Shown here one piece after another: positions 45,455 through 54,443 of a DNA stretch of 64,000 nucleotides; positions within the stretch are counted from its first letter, which is position 1; the number at the start of each line of letters is the position of its first letter. A program made the position numbers and the translations under genes. The notes beneath the pieces are model-generated. The model was given only the letters and a program-made list of their open reading frames with translations, did not search any database and was not told the origin of the DNA. The stretch comes from Desulfuromonas acetoxidans DSM 684 (GTDB lineage: Bacteria > Desulfobacterota > Desulfuromonadia > Desulfuromonadales > Desulfuromonadaceae), in the NCBI RefSeq assembly GCF_000167355.1, contig NZ_AAEW02000019.1, forward strand, positions 1-64,000. The letters run 5' to 3'.

Positions 45455-45660
45455 GGTAAGGAGGTGTGCAAACAAAACACATGAGGAGGCGGATCAAGCA
45501 TCCGCCAAGGCGAACAGGAAACGGAAGACGGTGAAAATCCGTCGCGGGCGCGCCGCTGTAACCGGCATAGATAATCCCCCTGCCACCACGGTTGATATCA
45601 ACCGGAAGGGCGCAGGATCACGGGAGCCGGAAGCCAGAAGACGTCCTGTTCACACACAAT
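45455..45660 (+). ncRNA. Cobalamin riboswitch in the metE leader
   Basis: Order of motifs: GGAAACGGAAGACGGTGAAA, ATCCGTCGCGGGCGCGCCGC TGTAACCGG (split across the junction), CCACCACGG, AACCGGAAGGGCGC and the box AGCCAGAAGAC. Vitamin B12 would repress metE when the B12-dependent enzyme MetH can work. The bases TCCTGT at the end of the aptamer (45644-45649) are complementary to ACAGGA (45680-45685), which contains the metE ribosome binding site, so translational control is likely. Confidence 0.92.
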
Positions 45661-45693
45661 CATTTGTCTCGCGTTTCAGACAGGAGAACGTCA

Positions 45694-47991
45694 ATGGAAG
45701 CACATGTTTTAGGTTTCCCACGGATTGGTCGTGGGCGAGAATTGAAAAGGGCCCTGGAGGCCTACTGGCGTGGCGAAAGCAGCGCCGAAGCATTATTGCA
45801 TTGCGCCGAAACTCTGCGTGAGCAGAACTGGCGCTATCAGTACGACAACGGTTTATCTCTGGTCACGGTTGGTGACTTTTCCCTTTATGACCAGATGCTT
45901 GATACCGCCTGCATGCTCGGCATGGTGCCGCCCCGTTTCGGTACGGTGAACGGTGATGTCGACCTGACCACCTATTTCCACATGGCGCGTGGCGATGCGC
46001 AACGCAATATCCCGGCCATGGAAATGACCAAGTGGTTTGATACCAATTACCACTACCTGGTCCCGGAATTTTCCGCCCAGACCAACATCCAACTGGCATC
46101 GCGCAAACTGCTCGACGAAACCCACCAGGCCTTGGCTCTGGGGTTGCGGCCCAAACCGGTTCTGATCGGACCGATCACCTTTCTCTCTTTGAGCAAACAG
46201 GAAGACGGCGTTAATCGCTGGGAGTTCCTGCCGCAAATTCTTGATGTGTATTGCCAGATGATTCAACGGCTGGCACCGCTGTGCGACTGGATTCAGATCG
46301 ATGAGCCGGTACTGTGTACTGACCTGTCTCTGGAAGGCAAAGCACAGGCCACAACGACCTGGCAACAGCTCAAGAAGGCGGCCGGATCGTGCCAAGTGCT
46401 GTTGGCCACCTACTTTGGTCGCCTGGATGAGGCCGTGCCGTTAATCGCGGCCAGCGGCTGCGATGCCATCCATCTTGATGTGTTGCGCAACGAGTCGCAC
46501 TTGACTGAAATCATTCAACAGTTGCCAACAAGCATGATGGTCTCCGCCGGGATCGTCGAGGGACGCAATGTGTGGAAGAACGATCTGCGTTGCAGCCGGG
46601 AGCGGCTCGACAGGTTGCGCAACATGATTGGTGACGAGCGGCTGATGATTGGCTCCACCAGCTCCCTGCTCCACGTGCCGGTGGACCTGTTTCAGGAGCA
46701 GCAGCTCGATCCGGCCATCAAAAGCTGGCTGGCCTTTGCCGTGCAGAAGTGCCGCGAAGTCGCCTTGCTGGCCCACTTGCTCGATGACGGCGACCACGAA
46801 GCACTGCTGCGTGGCAGTGACCGCATTCAGAACTGTCGCCGCAGTGATTCGCGGGTGGAGCGGCCTCTGGTCCGTCAGCGAGCCGCCCAGGTCTGCGATG
46901 CGATGCACACACGCACAGCCTACGCGTTGCGCCGTCCGCAACAGGCCCAGTGGCTGCACCTGCCGTTGCTGCCGACCACAACAATCGGATCGTTTCCACA
47001 AACCCGCGCCATCCGCCTCATGCGTCGTCGCTATCAGAGCGGCGAGGTCAGCGAACAGGTTTATCGCACGTTCATGCAGTCGGAGATTCACAATGCCGTC
47101 AGTGAACAGGACGTACTGGGCCTGGACGTGCTGGTGCATGGTGAGCCGGAGCGCAACGACATGGTTGAGTATTTTGGCCAGCAGATGGATGGCTTCTGCT
47201 TCAGCGAACACGGTTGGGTGCAGAGTTACGGCAGCCGCTGCGTCAAGCCGCCGATCATTTACGGCGATGTGTCGCGACCGCGCCCCATCACCGTAGAATG
47301 GATTCGCTACGCTCAAAGCCTGACCGACAAACCCATCAAAGGGATGGTCACCGGCCCGGTGACCATGCTGTGCTGGAGCTTTGTTCGCGACGATCTGCCG
47401 CGCGATGTCGTGTGCCGACAACTGGCTTTGGCCGTGCGCGACGAGGTGCAGGATCTGGAACAGGCCGGGATTCAGTTGATCCAGATCGATGAAGCCGCCC
47501 TGCGTGAAGGGATGCCGCTGCGCAAGGACGAAGCCGAAACCTATCTGCGCTGGGCCGTGGATTGCTTTCGCCTTACCAGCGCGGGTGTAGCCGACACCAC
47601 ACAGATTCACAGCCACATGTGCTACAGCGATTTCAATACCATTCTGCCCTGGATTGCCGCCATGGATGCTGATGTGATCAGCATTGAGGCCAGCCGCAGC
47701 AACATGGACCTGCTTGAAGGTTTCCGTCGCCTTGAGTATCCCAACGAGATCGGGCCGGGCATCTATGACATCCACAGCCCGCGTGTACCCGAAGTGGCGG
47801 AACTGATCGATCTGATCTGGCGGGCACTGGAGGTGGTGCCGAAAGAGAAATTGTGGATCAACCCGGACTGCGGCCTGAAAACCCGCCAATGGCCGGAAGT
47901 GCGCGCAGCGCTGCGCAATATGGTCTCGGCAGCCCATCAGGTGCGACAGAGGGTGGAACAGGATCAGCAGAGTTGCCGGACGGCGGACTGA
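45694..47991 (+). CDS. metE: Cobalamin-independent methionine synthase
   Basis: 765 residues, full length. Both homologous halves are present; the zinc ligands are His and Cys in HSHMCYSDF and Cys in WINPDCGLKTRQW, and the 5-methyl-THF-triglutamate region KLLDETHQAL is in the N-half. MetE transfers the methyl group to homocysteine without B12. Start at 45694 follows ACAGGAGAACG; 34 further upstream codons overlap the riboswitch and are not used. Confidence 0.96.
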   Translation: MEAHVLGFPRIGRGRELKRALEAYWRGESSAEALLHCAETLREQNWRYQYDNGLSLVTVGDFSLYDQMLDTACMLGMVPPRFGTVNGDVDLTTYFHMARGDAQRNIPAMEMTKWFDTNYHYLVPEFSAQTNIQLASRKLLDETHQALALGLRPKPVLIGPITFLSLSKQEDGVNRWEFLPQILDVYCQMIQRLAPLCDWIQIDEPVLCTDLSLEGKAQATTTWQQLKKAAGSCQVLLATYFGRLDEAVPLIAASGCDAIHLDVLRNESHLTEIIQQLPTSMMVSAGIVEGRNVWKNDLRCSRERLDRLRNMIGDERLMIGSTSSLLHVPVDLFQEQQLDPAIKSWLAFAVQKCREVALLAHLLDDGDHEALLRGSDRIQNCRRSDSRVERPLVRQRAAQVCDAMHTRTAYALRRPQQAQWLHLPLLPTTTIGSFPQTRAIRLMRRRYQSGEVSEQVYRTFMQSEIHNAVSEQDVLGLDVLVHGEPERNDMVEYFGQQMDGFCFSEHGWVQSYGSRCVKPPIIYGDVSRPRPITVEWIRYAQSLTDKPIKGMVTGPVTMLCWSFVRDDLPRDVVCRQLALAVRDEVQDLEQAGIQLIQIDEAALREGMPLRKDEAETYLRWAVDCFRLTSAGVADTTQIHSHMCYSDFNTILPWIAAMDADVISIEASRSNMDLLEGFRRLEYPNEIGPGIYDIHSPRVPEVAELIDLIWRALEVVPKEKLWINPDCGLKTRQWPEVRAALRNMVSAAHQVRQRVEQDQQSCRTAD

Positions 47992-48000
47992 TTGCACTAA

Positions 48001-48033
48001 AAAACCCCGCATCGAAAGATGTGGGGTTTTTTT
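48001..48033 (+). terminator. Terminator between metE and the Pit gene
   Basis: AAAACCCCGCATC-GAAA-GATGTGGGGTTTT with one G-T wobble, followed by TTT. The A and T tracts on both sides allow it to work for both convergent genes. Confidence 0.88.
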
Positions 48034-48062
48034 AGATTCAGTAAGGATTTTTCACCACCCTG

Positions 48063-50303
48063 TTAATCAATTTCACCGAACGATTGCTCGAAAATTTCCA
48101 GCAATTCAAGGTTTTGTTTCGACAGCATCATCGCATTACCGACGATGGCATAGTAAAGGATACTCAAACGCGTTTTCGACGAATTGTCGTGAATGCGCAG
48201 TGCCTGCTTTTCGTCAAGCATGGCGGCCAGGGTGCGCAGTTGTTCATCTTTTCGGCGCAGACTGTCGAGGTCGGCGGTGCGACGGCGGTGGAATGTTTCT
48301 TCCACTTCCGTGAGGATTTCGTTGAGCAGTTCGCGCACTTGCTGCAGCTCCTCAATCTGTACCGGCAGCAAGCCTTTGTGATGGTTGCCGACATGACGAT
48401 AAGAGCGCAGAACAATATCACGCTGGCCGTCGGAGAGTTTCTGCATGCGGCGGATGGTCTGAGGGTACTTGTTGGAAACCGCCAGTCCCGTTTGGCTGAG
48501 CACGCGCATGGCTTTGAAAACATTGGCGCTGATGACATTGGACCAGCGCTGAATCTTTTTCACCCGCTTGCGCTGTACGCGCAACTGATCCGGGTTCTCA
48601 CGAAACAGAGCTTCAAGGGTGCTGTCCAGTGAGGTGCGGATCTCGTCGAGTAACAGGCCCATGTGTTCAAAGGTTGTCTCAATGGCTGTTAGTGGTTCTT
48701 CAACGGACTTGAGGTTGAAAATTTTCTCTTTTTCCGCTTCGCCGGACATAACGCGATGTTTGCAATGGGCATTGTAGATCAGGCCGGCGGCGAGCAAAAT
48801 CAGCACAATGACACCGAGTGCCTGACCGTAGAAGATAACGGTGGCAAAAGTGGCGGCACAGGTAAAAGCGATCACAGCCGTCATAAACCAGCCGCCGATA
48901 ACCGTGAGAACACCGGTGATGCGATAGACGGCGCTTTCACGGCCCCAGGCCTGGTCTGCAAACGAACTGCCCATGGCGACCATGAAGGTCACATAGGTGG
49001 TGGACAGTGGCAGCTTGTTGGACGTGGCGTAGGAGATCACCGCACTGGCCATCATCAGGTTGACCGAAGCGCGCAGCAGGTCAAAGGATGCGGTGGTGCC
49101 TCCTTCCGTGGGCAGCGGTGCGGCAGTGGGGTCGAGTCGGCGGCTGACCAGATGACGGACCGGTTTGGGAACCACCAGTTTGGCGGTATCAAAGATATGC
49201 AGAACCAGGCGGACAATGGCACGTGACAGACCAATGGATTCAAAACGTTCCGCCCCTTCATCCTGCTGGCTGAGGCTGATTTCGGTCTCGGAGACACTGC
49301 GGGATTTGCGTGATATCCAGATGGTCAGAACCATGATAATGCCGGCGATGAGCAGGTAAAGCGTTTCCGAGTGCACTTTTTTGTCCAGGGCACCCATGGT
49401 GACAGTGAGCGGATCGGCCGTGGCGATGGCCGACTTAAACGCATGCAGGCCGGCCAGTGGAACGCCGATGAAGTTGACCAGGTCATTGGCGGCAAAGGCC
49501 ATGGCCAGAGCAAAGGTGCCGATGAGAACAATCGGTTTGAGAATGTTGACCTTCATCAGTTGGAGAATTTGCAGAATCACAGCGGAGGAAACAAAGATAA
49601 TGCCGATCAGGAGCAGGGTGTTGCCTTTGATCCAACTGATGTTTTCCGCCGTCATGAACGAAGCGCCTTTGGCGCCCTTCACCAGGATGAAATAGGTGAT
49701 CGAGGTCAGTGCCAGTCCACCCCACAGAGCACCGTAACGTTTAATGCGTTGGCGGTAGTCAAAGGTGAATAACAATCGGGTGAAAAACTGGGCAACGGCA
49801 CCACAGACAAACGATACGGCCACGGAAAGCAGAATACCCATGATAATGGTAAACGCTTTGGCCGAGTTGATGTAATTGGCAATGGTCGACAGGCCATCTC
49901 CGGCGGAGATGATTTTGAGCAGCGAGACGACAACGGCCGCACCGAGAAGTTCGAACACAATAGAAACGGTGGTCGATGTCGGCATGCCGTAGGTATTGAA
50001 CAGGTCAAGCAGGATAATATCGGTGATCATGACCGCGAGAAATACGGTCAGCAGTTCCGGCATGGTAAAGAATTCCGGGTGGAAAATTCCTTTACGGGCC
50101 ACCTCCATCATGCCGCTGGAAAAGGTGACGCCTGCGATGATGCCGAGACTGGCGATGATCATGATGGTGCGGCGGGTGGCGACACCGGAGCCAATGGAGG
50201 AATTGAGGAAGTTCACCGCATCATTGCTGACGCCGACGACAATGTCGATGATGGCAATGATGATCAGGATTCCAACCCCGACCATAAAGAATTCAGTTCC
50301 CAT
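48063..50303 (-). CDS. Inorganic phosphate transporter (PiT) with C-terminal PhoU/DUF47-like domain
   Basis: 746 residues. The membrane part (about 1-530) carries the PiT signatures GVSNDAVNFLNSSIG and FAANDLVNFIGVPLAG (the repeated xNDxxNF motif). The last about 200 residues are soluble and helical, like the DUF47/PhoU-like domain often fused to or encoded beside PiT proteins. Imports phosphate using a cation gradient. No Pho-box was recognised in the upstream sequence. The ATG at 50303 follows GGAAAGGATAACC. Confidence 0.92.
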   Translation of the reverse strand: MGTEFFMVGVGILIIIAIIDIVVGVSNDAVNFLNSSIGSGVATRRTIMIIASLGIIAGVTFSSGMMEVARKGIFHPEFFTMPELLTVFLAVMITDIILLDLFNTYGMPTSTTVSIVFELLGAAVVVSLLKIISAGDGLSTIANYINSAKAFTIIMGILLSVAVSFVCGAVAQFFTRLLFTFDYRQRIKRYGALWGGLALTSITYFILVKGAKGASFMTAENISWIKGNTLLLIGIIFVSSAVILQILQLMKVNILKPIVLIGTFALAMAFAANDLVNFIGVPLAGLHAFKSAIATADPLTVTMGALDKKVHSETLYLLIAGIIMVLTIWISRKSRSVSETEISLSQQDEGAERFESIGLSRAIVRLVLHIFDTAKLVVPKPVRHLVSRRLDPTAAPLPTEGGTTASFDLLRASVNLMMASAVISYATSNKLPLSTTYVTFMVAMGSSFADQAWGRESAVYRITGVLTVIGGWFMTAVIAFTCAATFATVIFYGQALGVIVLILLAAGLIYNAHCKHRVMSGEAEKEKIFNLKSVEEPLTAIETTFEHMGLLLDEIRTSLDSTLEALFRENPDQLRVQRKRVKKIQRWSNVISANVFKAMRVLSQTGLAVSNKYPQTIRRMQKLSDGQRDIVLRSYRHVGNHHKGLLPVQIEELQQVRELLNEILTEVEETFHRRRTADLDSLRRKDEQLRTLAAMLDEKQALRIHDNSSKTRLSILYYAIVGNAMMLSKQNLELLEIFEQSFGEID

Positions 50304-50779
50304 AAGGTGTGGTTATCCTTTCCAGATTCGGAAAAAGGTGGTCAAGCTACGGCAAGGCGTATACAGCAAAAAACCGGGAGGCTGCACAGCCTGACCCGGT
50401 GTGTAAAAATGACGTGATTTCAGGTTGGAAAACAACATGGACCATAGCCTTTCACCTTGCCTTAAATGTTCGTTCGCCTGTATAGAGGCGAATTGTTAGG
50501 TTTGTGTTAGGGCTTGCATGTTTTTCTAACATAAAATCATTTTTTTTCCACGCCTTAACCGGGGAGAAAACTGAAAAGGATGGTTTCCGTACTCATGCAC
50601 CTGAAATATGAGTAGACACTTTAGGTGAATTGAGGGCGTACGACAACATTGTTGCAACAATAGGTTGTAAGAGTGGGGTCAGCCGCGAATCCAATATATT
50701 TAAAAGAGGAGAATGCTCGATTCGCCAATAAATTTGCTCCTGCAGTTGGTTTCCCATAATACGGAACCCGCAAAAAAAT
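50304..50779. other. Upstream region of the Pit gene, no coding frame seen
   Basis: Holds an imperfect ACCGGG..CCCGGT hairpin (50372-50399) on the plus strand and AT-rich promoter-like sequence around 50490-50545. On the minus strand the direct repeat CTAACA / CCTAAC is visible. No small RNA recognised. Confidence 0.4.
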
Positions 50780-50807
50780 AGGCCGATCCGCTGGGACGGA
50801 TCGGCCT
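50770..50807 (-). terminator. Rho-independent terminator of hcp
   Basis: AGGCCGATCCG / CGGATCGGCCT perfect 11-base stem with a 6-base loop; on the minus strand it is followed by ATTTTTTTG (T7). Confidence 0.9.
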
Positions 50808-50836
50808 GAGGAGAGACTCGGAAGGGGAAAGGGAGG

Positions 50837-52456
50837 TTATCCGAGGATCTGCTCCAGATCTTGTTCGGCTGTGGTGATCGGACCGATGTTGAAGTTCTCA
50901 ACCAAAAAGTTGAGCACATTCGGAGTAATGAACGCCGGCAGTGTTGGACCGAGCTTAATGTTTTTAATGCCGAGGTGGAGCAGCGTCAGCAGAATGGCGA
51001 CGGCTTTCTGCTCGTACCACGACAGGATCATCGACAGCGGCAGCTCGTTGACGTCGCAGTCAAAGGCCCCGGCTAGGGCCACGGCAATCTGAATGGCGCT
51101 GTAGGCATCGTTGCATTGACCGATATCGAGCAAACGCGGAATGCCGCCGATGTCACCAAAGTCAAGTTTGTTGAAGCGGTACTTGCCGCAGGCCAGAGTC
51201 AGGATGACGCAGTCTTCCGGCACCTTTTCAGCGAATTCAGTGTAATAGTTGCGTCCGGTTTTGGCACCATCGCAGCCACCGACGAGGAAGAAGTGGCGAA
51301 TATCGCCCGCCTTAACCGCTTCAATCACCTTATCTGCCACACTCATCACCGCATTGTGACCGAAGCCGACCAGAATCTCTTTGCCGGGAGCGTCGTTAAA
51401 GCCTTCGCAATCCTGAGCTTTGTCGATTACGGCGGAAAAATCCCAGCCATCAATGTGCGGCACGTCGGGCCATTCCACCAGACCCCATGTAAACAGGCGA
51501 TCTTTGTAGGATTCAGCCGGTTTCTGGATGCAGTTTGTATTGAAAATGATCGCGCCGGGGAAGTTGGCAAACTCCTTGGCCTGGTCCTGCCATGCACCAC
51601 CGAAGTTGCCTGCCAGGTGATTGTATTTCTTCAGTTCCGGATAACCGTGTGCTGGGAGCATTTCACCGTGGGTATAAATGTTGATCCCTTTACCTTCGGT
51701 TTGCTTGAGCAGCTCTTCGAGCATGCGCAGGTCGTGACCGGACACCAGAATCGCTTTGCCCGCCTTGGTGCCGAGATTAACCGGCGTCGGCACCGGATGA
51801 CCATAGCTGTCGGTATTGGCTTTATCGAGCAGTTGCATGGTCACCAGATTGATACGGCCACATTCCATGCACAGGTTGACGTAATCCATCAAGCCCAGCG
51901 AGGTGTCGAGGGTGGCGGCCAGAGCACGATGGGTAAAGGCGTAGATCTCGTCCTCTTCCAGGCCGATCACCAGCGCGTGATGCGCATAGGCGGCATAGCC
52001 TTTCATGCCGTAAATAAGAATCTGTTGCGTAGAATGCACATCGGCATCAAGGGCCGGATCTTTGACGCCATGCTGAACGCCTTGGAGAATCAGTTCGCCT
52101 TGGGTTGCCGCAGGCTGCCATTGCGCGGCCTGAGGAATGTCAACGGCAATTGGTCCGGCCAGAGCAGCAGCCTTGTCTTTCAATGCCGCCGCCTGGCGGA
52201 TCAGTTTTTCAATGGCTGCAGCATCAAAGTCGACATTGGTCACCGTGGCAAACAGGCCATCGATCATAAAACGGTCGATCTCCGCATCTTTTTTATCGTT
52301 GGCGCGGGCTTTATCCGCCCAGAAGGCGATCCCTTTCAGTGCATAGACGAGAAGGTCCTGCAGGGCGGCAACCTCGGGCTGCTTACCGCAGACGCCAATC
52401 TTGGAGCAGCCACCGTTGGCGGCTTGTTCGCATTGATAGCAAAACATGTTTTCCAT
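50837..52456 (-). CDS. hcp: Hybrid cluster protein (class I)
   Basis: 539 residues from the ATG at 52456. The N-terminal 4Fe-4S cysteines are spaced C-x2-C-x7-C-x5-C (MFCYQCEQAANGGCSKIGVC), the strict-anaerobe (class I) pattern. Ligands of the Ni/Fe-free 4Fe-2S-2O hybrid cluster lie in FNTNCIQKP, LTLACGKYRFN and PLSMILSWYEQKA. Hcp reduces nitric oxide and hydroxylamine. An alternative GTG/ATG start at 52525 adds 23 residues (MKRILEFFGFSQ) with a weaker binding site; the family normally begins at the cysteine motif. A FNR/HcpR-type site lies upstream. Confidence 0.94.
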   Translation of the reverse strand: MENMFCYQCEQAANGGCSKIGVCGKQPEVAALQDLLVYALKGIAFWADKARANDKKDAEIDRFMIDGLFATVTNVDFDAAAIEKLIRQAAALKDKAAALAGPIAVDIPQAAQWQPAATQGELILQGVQHGVKDPALDADVHSTQQILIYGMKGYAAYAHHALVIGLEEDEIYAFTHRALAATLDTSLGLMDYVNLCMECGRINLVTMQLLDKANTDSYGHPVPTPVNLGTKAGKAILVSGHDLRMLEELLKQTEGKGINIYTHGEMLPAHGYPELKKYNHLAGNFGGAWQDQAKEFANFPGAIIFNTNCIQKPAESYKDRLFTWGLVEWPDVPHIDGWDFSAVIDKAQDCEGFNDAPGKEILVGFGHNAVMSVADKVIEAVKAGDIRHFFLVGGCDGAKTGRNYYTEFAEKVPEDCVILTLACGKYRFNKLDFGDIGGIPRLLDIGQCNDAYSAIQIAVALAGAFDCDVNELPLSMILSWYEQKAVAILLTLLHLGIKNIKLGPTLPAFITPNVLNFLVENFNIGPITTAEQDLEQILG

Positions 52457-52595
52457 GGGAAGTTTCCTTTCCTGGGCTGAGTTTGAGGATTGAGAGAAAC
52501 CAAAAAATTCCAGAATGCGTTTCATGCCTGTTGTCCTTAATTGAGGGGAATGGCTGCGTTGAGAAGCAGAATAGAGGAATCAATCGGTCAGGTAT

Positions 52596-52609
52596 TTGAT
52601 CCAGATCAA
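52596..52609. promoter_or_regulatory. FNR/HcpR-type operator upstream of hcp
   Basis: TTGAT-CCAG-ATCAA is an exact match to the FNR half-site arrangement TTGAT-N4-ATCAA. It lies 140 bases upstream of the preferred hcp start (70 from the alternative). CRP/FNR-family regulators such as HcpR control hcp in many anaerobes. Confidence 0.75.
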
Positions 52610-53130
52610 GAAACGGTCTTTTTTCCCGAAAAAAAAAGCGAATGAGCCTCTTGCAAAAGGTCTCGCGGAGCCCAGGAAAAGACGATAAAAATGGTCGTGC
52701 TTGTTGCAACGAATTGATTATATGAACTTTTTGAGGTGATTCTTTTCAAGGTGTGTTTGAGAAAAGCCAGGGACGGATTTTTGCGAGAACCATGAATAAA
52801 TAAAAAATATAAAAACCATTCAAAATGTATGGCTTAGTTATGCAGTAGCTAACCCTTTGAAATTAAAAGATAATTTAAAGATAGCTTAATCTTGAGCAAG
52901 ATGCGATGACACTCAGATGCATAGCTTTTTTATACAGTTTCGTCTTGTCTGAAAGCGGGGAGTCACTGCGTAGCTGCAAAGAAAAACCTGTAAAAACAGT
53001 ATCTTACATAGAAAAAATGGTTATTTTCTAAAGTTGGTACGTCTCTCGCTATATCAGAAAGGCAAGAACAACGCACAACACTCAATAACGAGTACAAGCA
53101 GCGAACATTGCATAACCATAGGAGGACGTC
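52610..53130. other. Intergenic region with a weak sigma-54-like promoter
   Basis: 521 AT-rich bases before the small membrane-protein genes. A possible -24/-12 element, TGGTACGTCTCTCGCT (53035-53050), has the GG-N10-GC spacing but two mismatches to consensus, and lies 80 bases before the first ATG. There is no coding frame of note; the rest of 52700-52950 is without visible structure. Confidence 0.35.
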
Positions 53131-53361
53131 ATGAAAGCCCTGAAAAAAATCGCCACCAGCCTGATACTTCTCGCAATCGCAGCCGTTCCGGCCTTTGCCG
53201 GACAGGAATCTTCCGACAGTGGTCTGCTGACCTGGTTGTTCCTCGGCTTTATCGGTCTGATCGTGGTCGGTCAACTCATCCCGGCCCTGGTCATGGGCTT
53301 CGGTATGGTCAAGGGCGTTCTCGGACACTCCGACGATCACAGCCATAAGCACAACGCTTAA
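53131..53361 (+). CDS. Small secreted/membrane protein, paralogue 1
   Basis: 76 residues: signal peptide MKALKKIATSLILLAIAAVPAFA, short polar linker, then one membrane helix (LTWLFLGFIGLIVVGQLIPA) with a His-rich end (HSDDHSHKHNA). The ATG follows GGAGGACGTC. Paralogous to the next gene over its whole length. Function not recognised; the type is small one-pass inner-membrane protein. Confidence 0.72.
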   Translation: MKALKKIATSLILLAIAAVPAFAGQESSDSGLLTWLFLGFIGLIVVGQLIPALVMGFGMVKGVLGHSDDHSHKHNA

Positions 53362-53411
53362 CTCTTTATTTAATGTCATTCACAGCACAAAACACGAAAG
53401 GAACCAAAACC

Positions 53412-53648
53412 ATGAAAGCACTTAAAAACATCGCTCTGACTGCTCTGTTGACCCTGATGATGGCTTCACCTTCGCTGGCCGCAACCACCGCTGGCCGCGT
53501 CGACAACAGCGGATTCCTGGTCTGGGCATTTCTCGGCTTCTGCGCCCTGATCGTTGTCGCTCAACTGGTCCCGGCTGTTCTGGTGATGTTCGGCATCGTC
53601 AAAGCCGTTGCCAGCCCCAAAGAGCACGCCGAACAGAAATCGCATTAA
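53412..53648 (+). CDS. Small secreted/membrane protein, paralogue 2
   Basis: 78 residues: signal peptide MKALKNIALTALLTLMMA, then the same hinge-plus-helix pattern as paralogue 1 (FLVWAFLGFCALIVVAQLVPA). Tandem duplication is clear: both start MKAL and contain QL-PA then (M/V)-x-FG-(M/I)VK. The C-terminus ends HAEQKSH. The ATG follows AAAGGAACC. Presumably part of one membrane complex with paralogue 1. Confidence 0.72.
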   Translation: MKALKNIALTALLTLMMASPSLAATTAGRVDNSGFLVWAFLGFCALIVVAQLVPAVLVMFGIVKAVASPKEHAEQKSH

Positions 53649-53729
53649 GCGTGCTTTTGAGGTTAGCGTTGCACTGGATGCCCCGGCTCCCACAACCGGG
53701 GCATCGCCTCTCACACAGGAGAGCGACCC

Positions 53730-54158
53730 ATGTTACCCGTGATTATTGCTTACCAGTCTCCTGCTGAAACCGACGCACTGATGCAGTGTGTTGAAAAGGC
53801 CGGGTGTGTTGCCAAACCCGTCGCCACACTCAATGAAGCCATTGATGCGTTGCGCGAAGAGGAGACGGCGATCATGCTGCTGGGCAAAACCTTTGACGGC
53901 AGTTGCGTGCTGGATGTCATCCCGATCTTCCGCTATCTGCAGAAGCATCTGAAAATCATCCTGCTGGCTGACGATGCACAGATGGGCTTTTTGCGCCAGG
54001 CGCGTGCCGCAGGGATTTTCTATCACGCCATGGAGCCGCACGACGAAGAGGATTGCCACGAGTTGCAACTGGCCCTGGAATGCGCCCGTGAGGTGTGTGA
54101 AAAACAGGGCAGGAGTATCTGGAAGAAACTGGCACCGGTTTTTGGTGGTGCCAACTGA
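53730..54158 (+). CDS. Pseudo-receiver (CheY-like) domain protein
   Basis: 142 residues with the alternating beta-alpha pattern of a response-regulator receiver, but the conserved acids and lysine are replaced: YQSP where the acid pair should be, GKTF where the phosphorylated Asp should be, and EPHD where KP is expected. So it probably does not accept phosphate. Binding site AGGAG lies before the ATG. Downstream of the two small membrane proteins and before a strong terminator, so the three form one operon; likely a regulatory partner of that unit. Confidence 0.65.
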   Translation: MLPVIIAYQSPAETDALMQCVEKAGCVAKPVATLNEAIDALREEETAIMLLGKTFDGSCVLDVIPIFRYLQKHLKIILLADDAQMGFLRQARAAGIFYHAMEPHDEEDCHELQLALECAREVCEKQGRSIWKKLAPVFGGAN

Positions 54159-54226
54159 GTTAAAAACCACGTTTGCCTAACGCGACCAAACTATTTGATA
54201 TTTGACATGCTGTGATGAATGTGTCC

Positions 54227-54257
54227 GGCGCTCCCGATAAGGAGCGCCTTTTTTTTT
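54227..54257 (+). terminator. Strong terminator after the pseudo-receiver gene
   Basis: GGCGCTCC / GGAGCGCC, 8-base perfect stem, then nine Ts. Confidence 0.9.
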
Positions 54258-54443
54258 GCGCATCATTTATGACGTCTAAAATTAATCTCAAAGCTTGTGT
54301 TGATGAGAATAAAAAGTTAAGTTGAAAGTTCTGTGGATTTTGTTTTTTATGTAAGATTTCACTGCCTTTGGGTTAAATCGGGTCGCAACGACTTGCTGAG
54401 ATATTAAAAATTCCTGCTGTCATAACTTTTTTATGAGGTGAAC

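Noticed and set aside
46441-48012. 523-residue minus-strand frame opposite metE
   Set aside because: Antisense shadow of metE, which is full length and riboswitch-controlled.
50304-50600. Pho box upstream of the Pit gene
   Set aside because: No convincing CTGTCAT direct repeat was found; only a weak CTAACA/CCTAAC repetition.
51116-52480. 454-residue plus-strand frame opposite hcp
   Set aside because: Shadow of hcp; no binding site and no family features.
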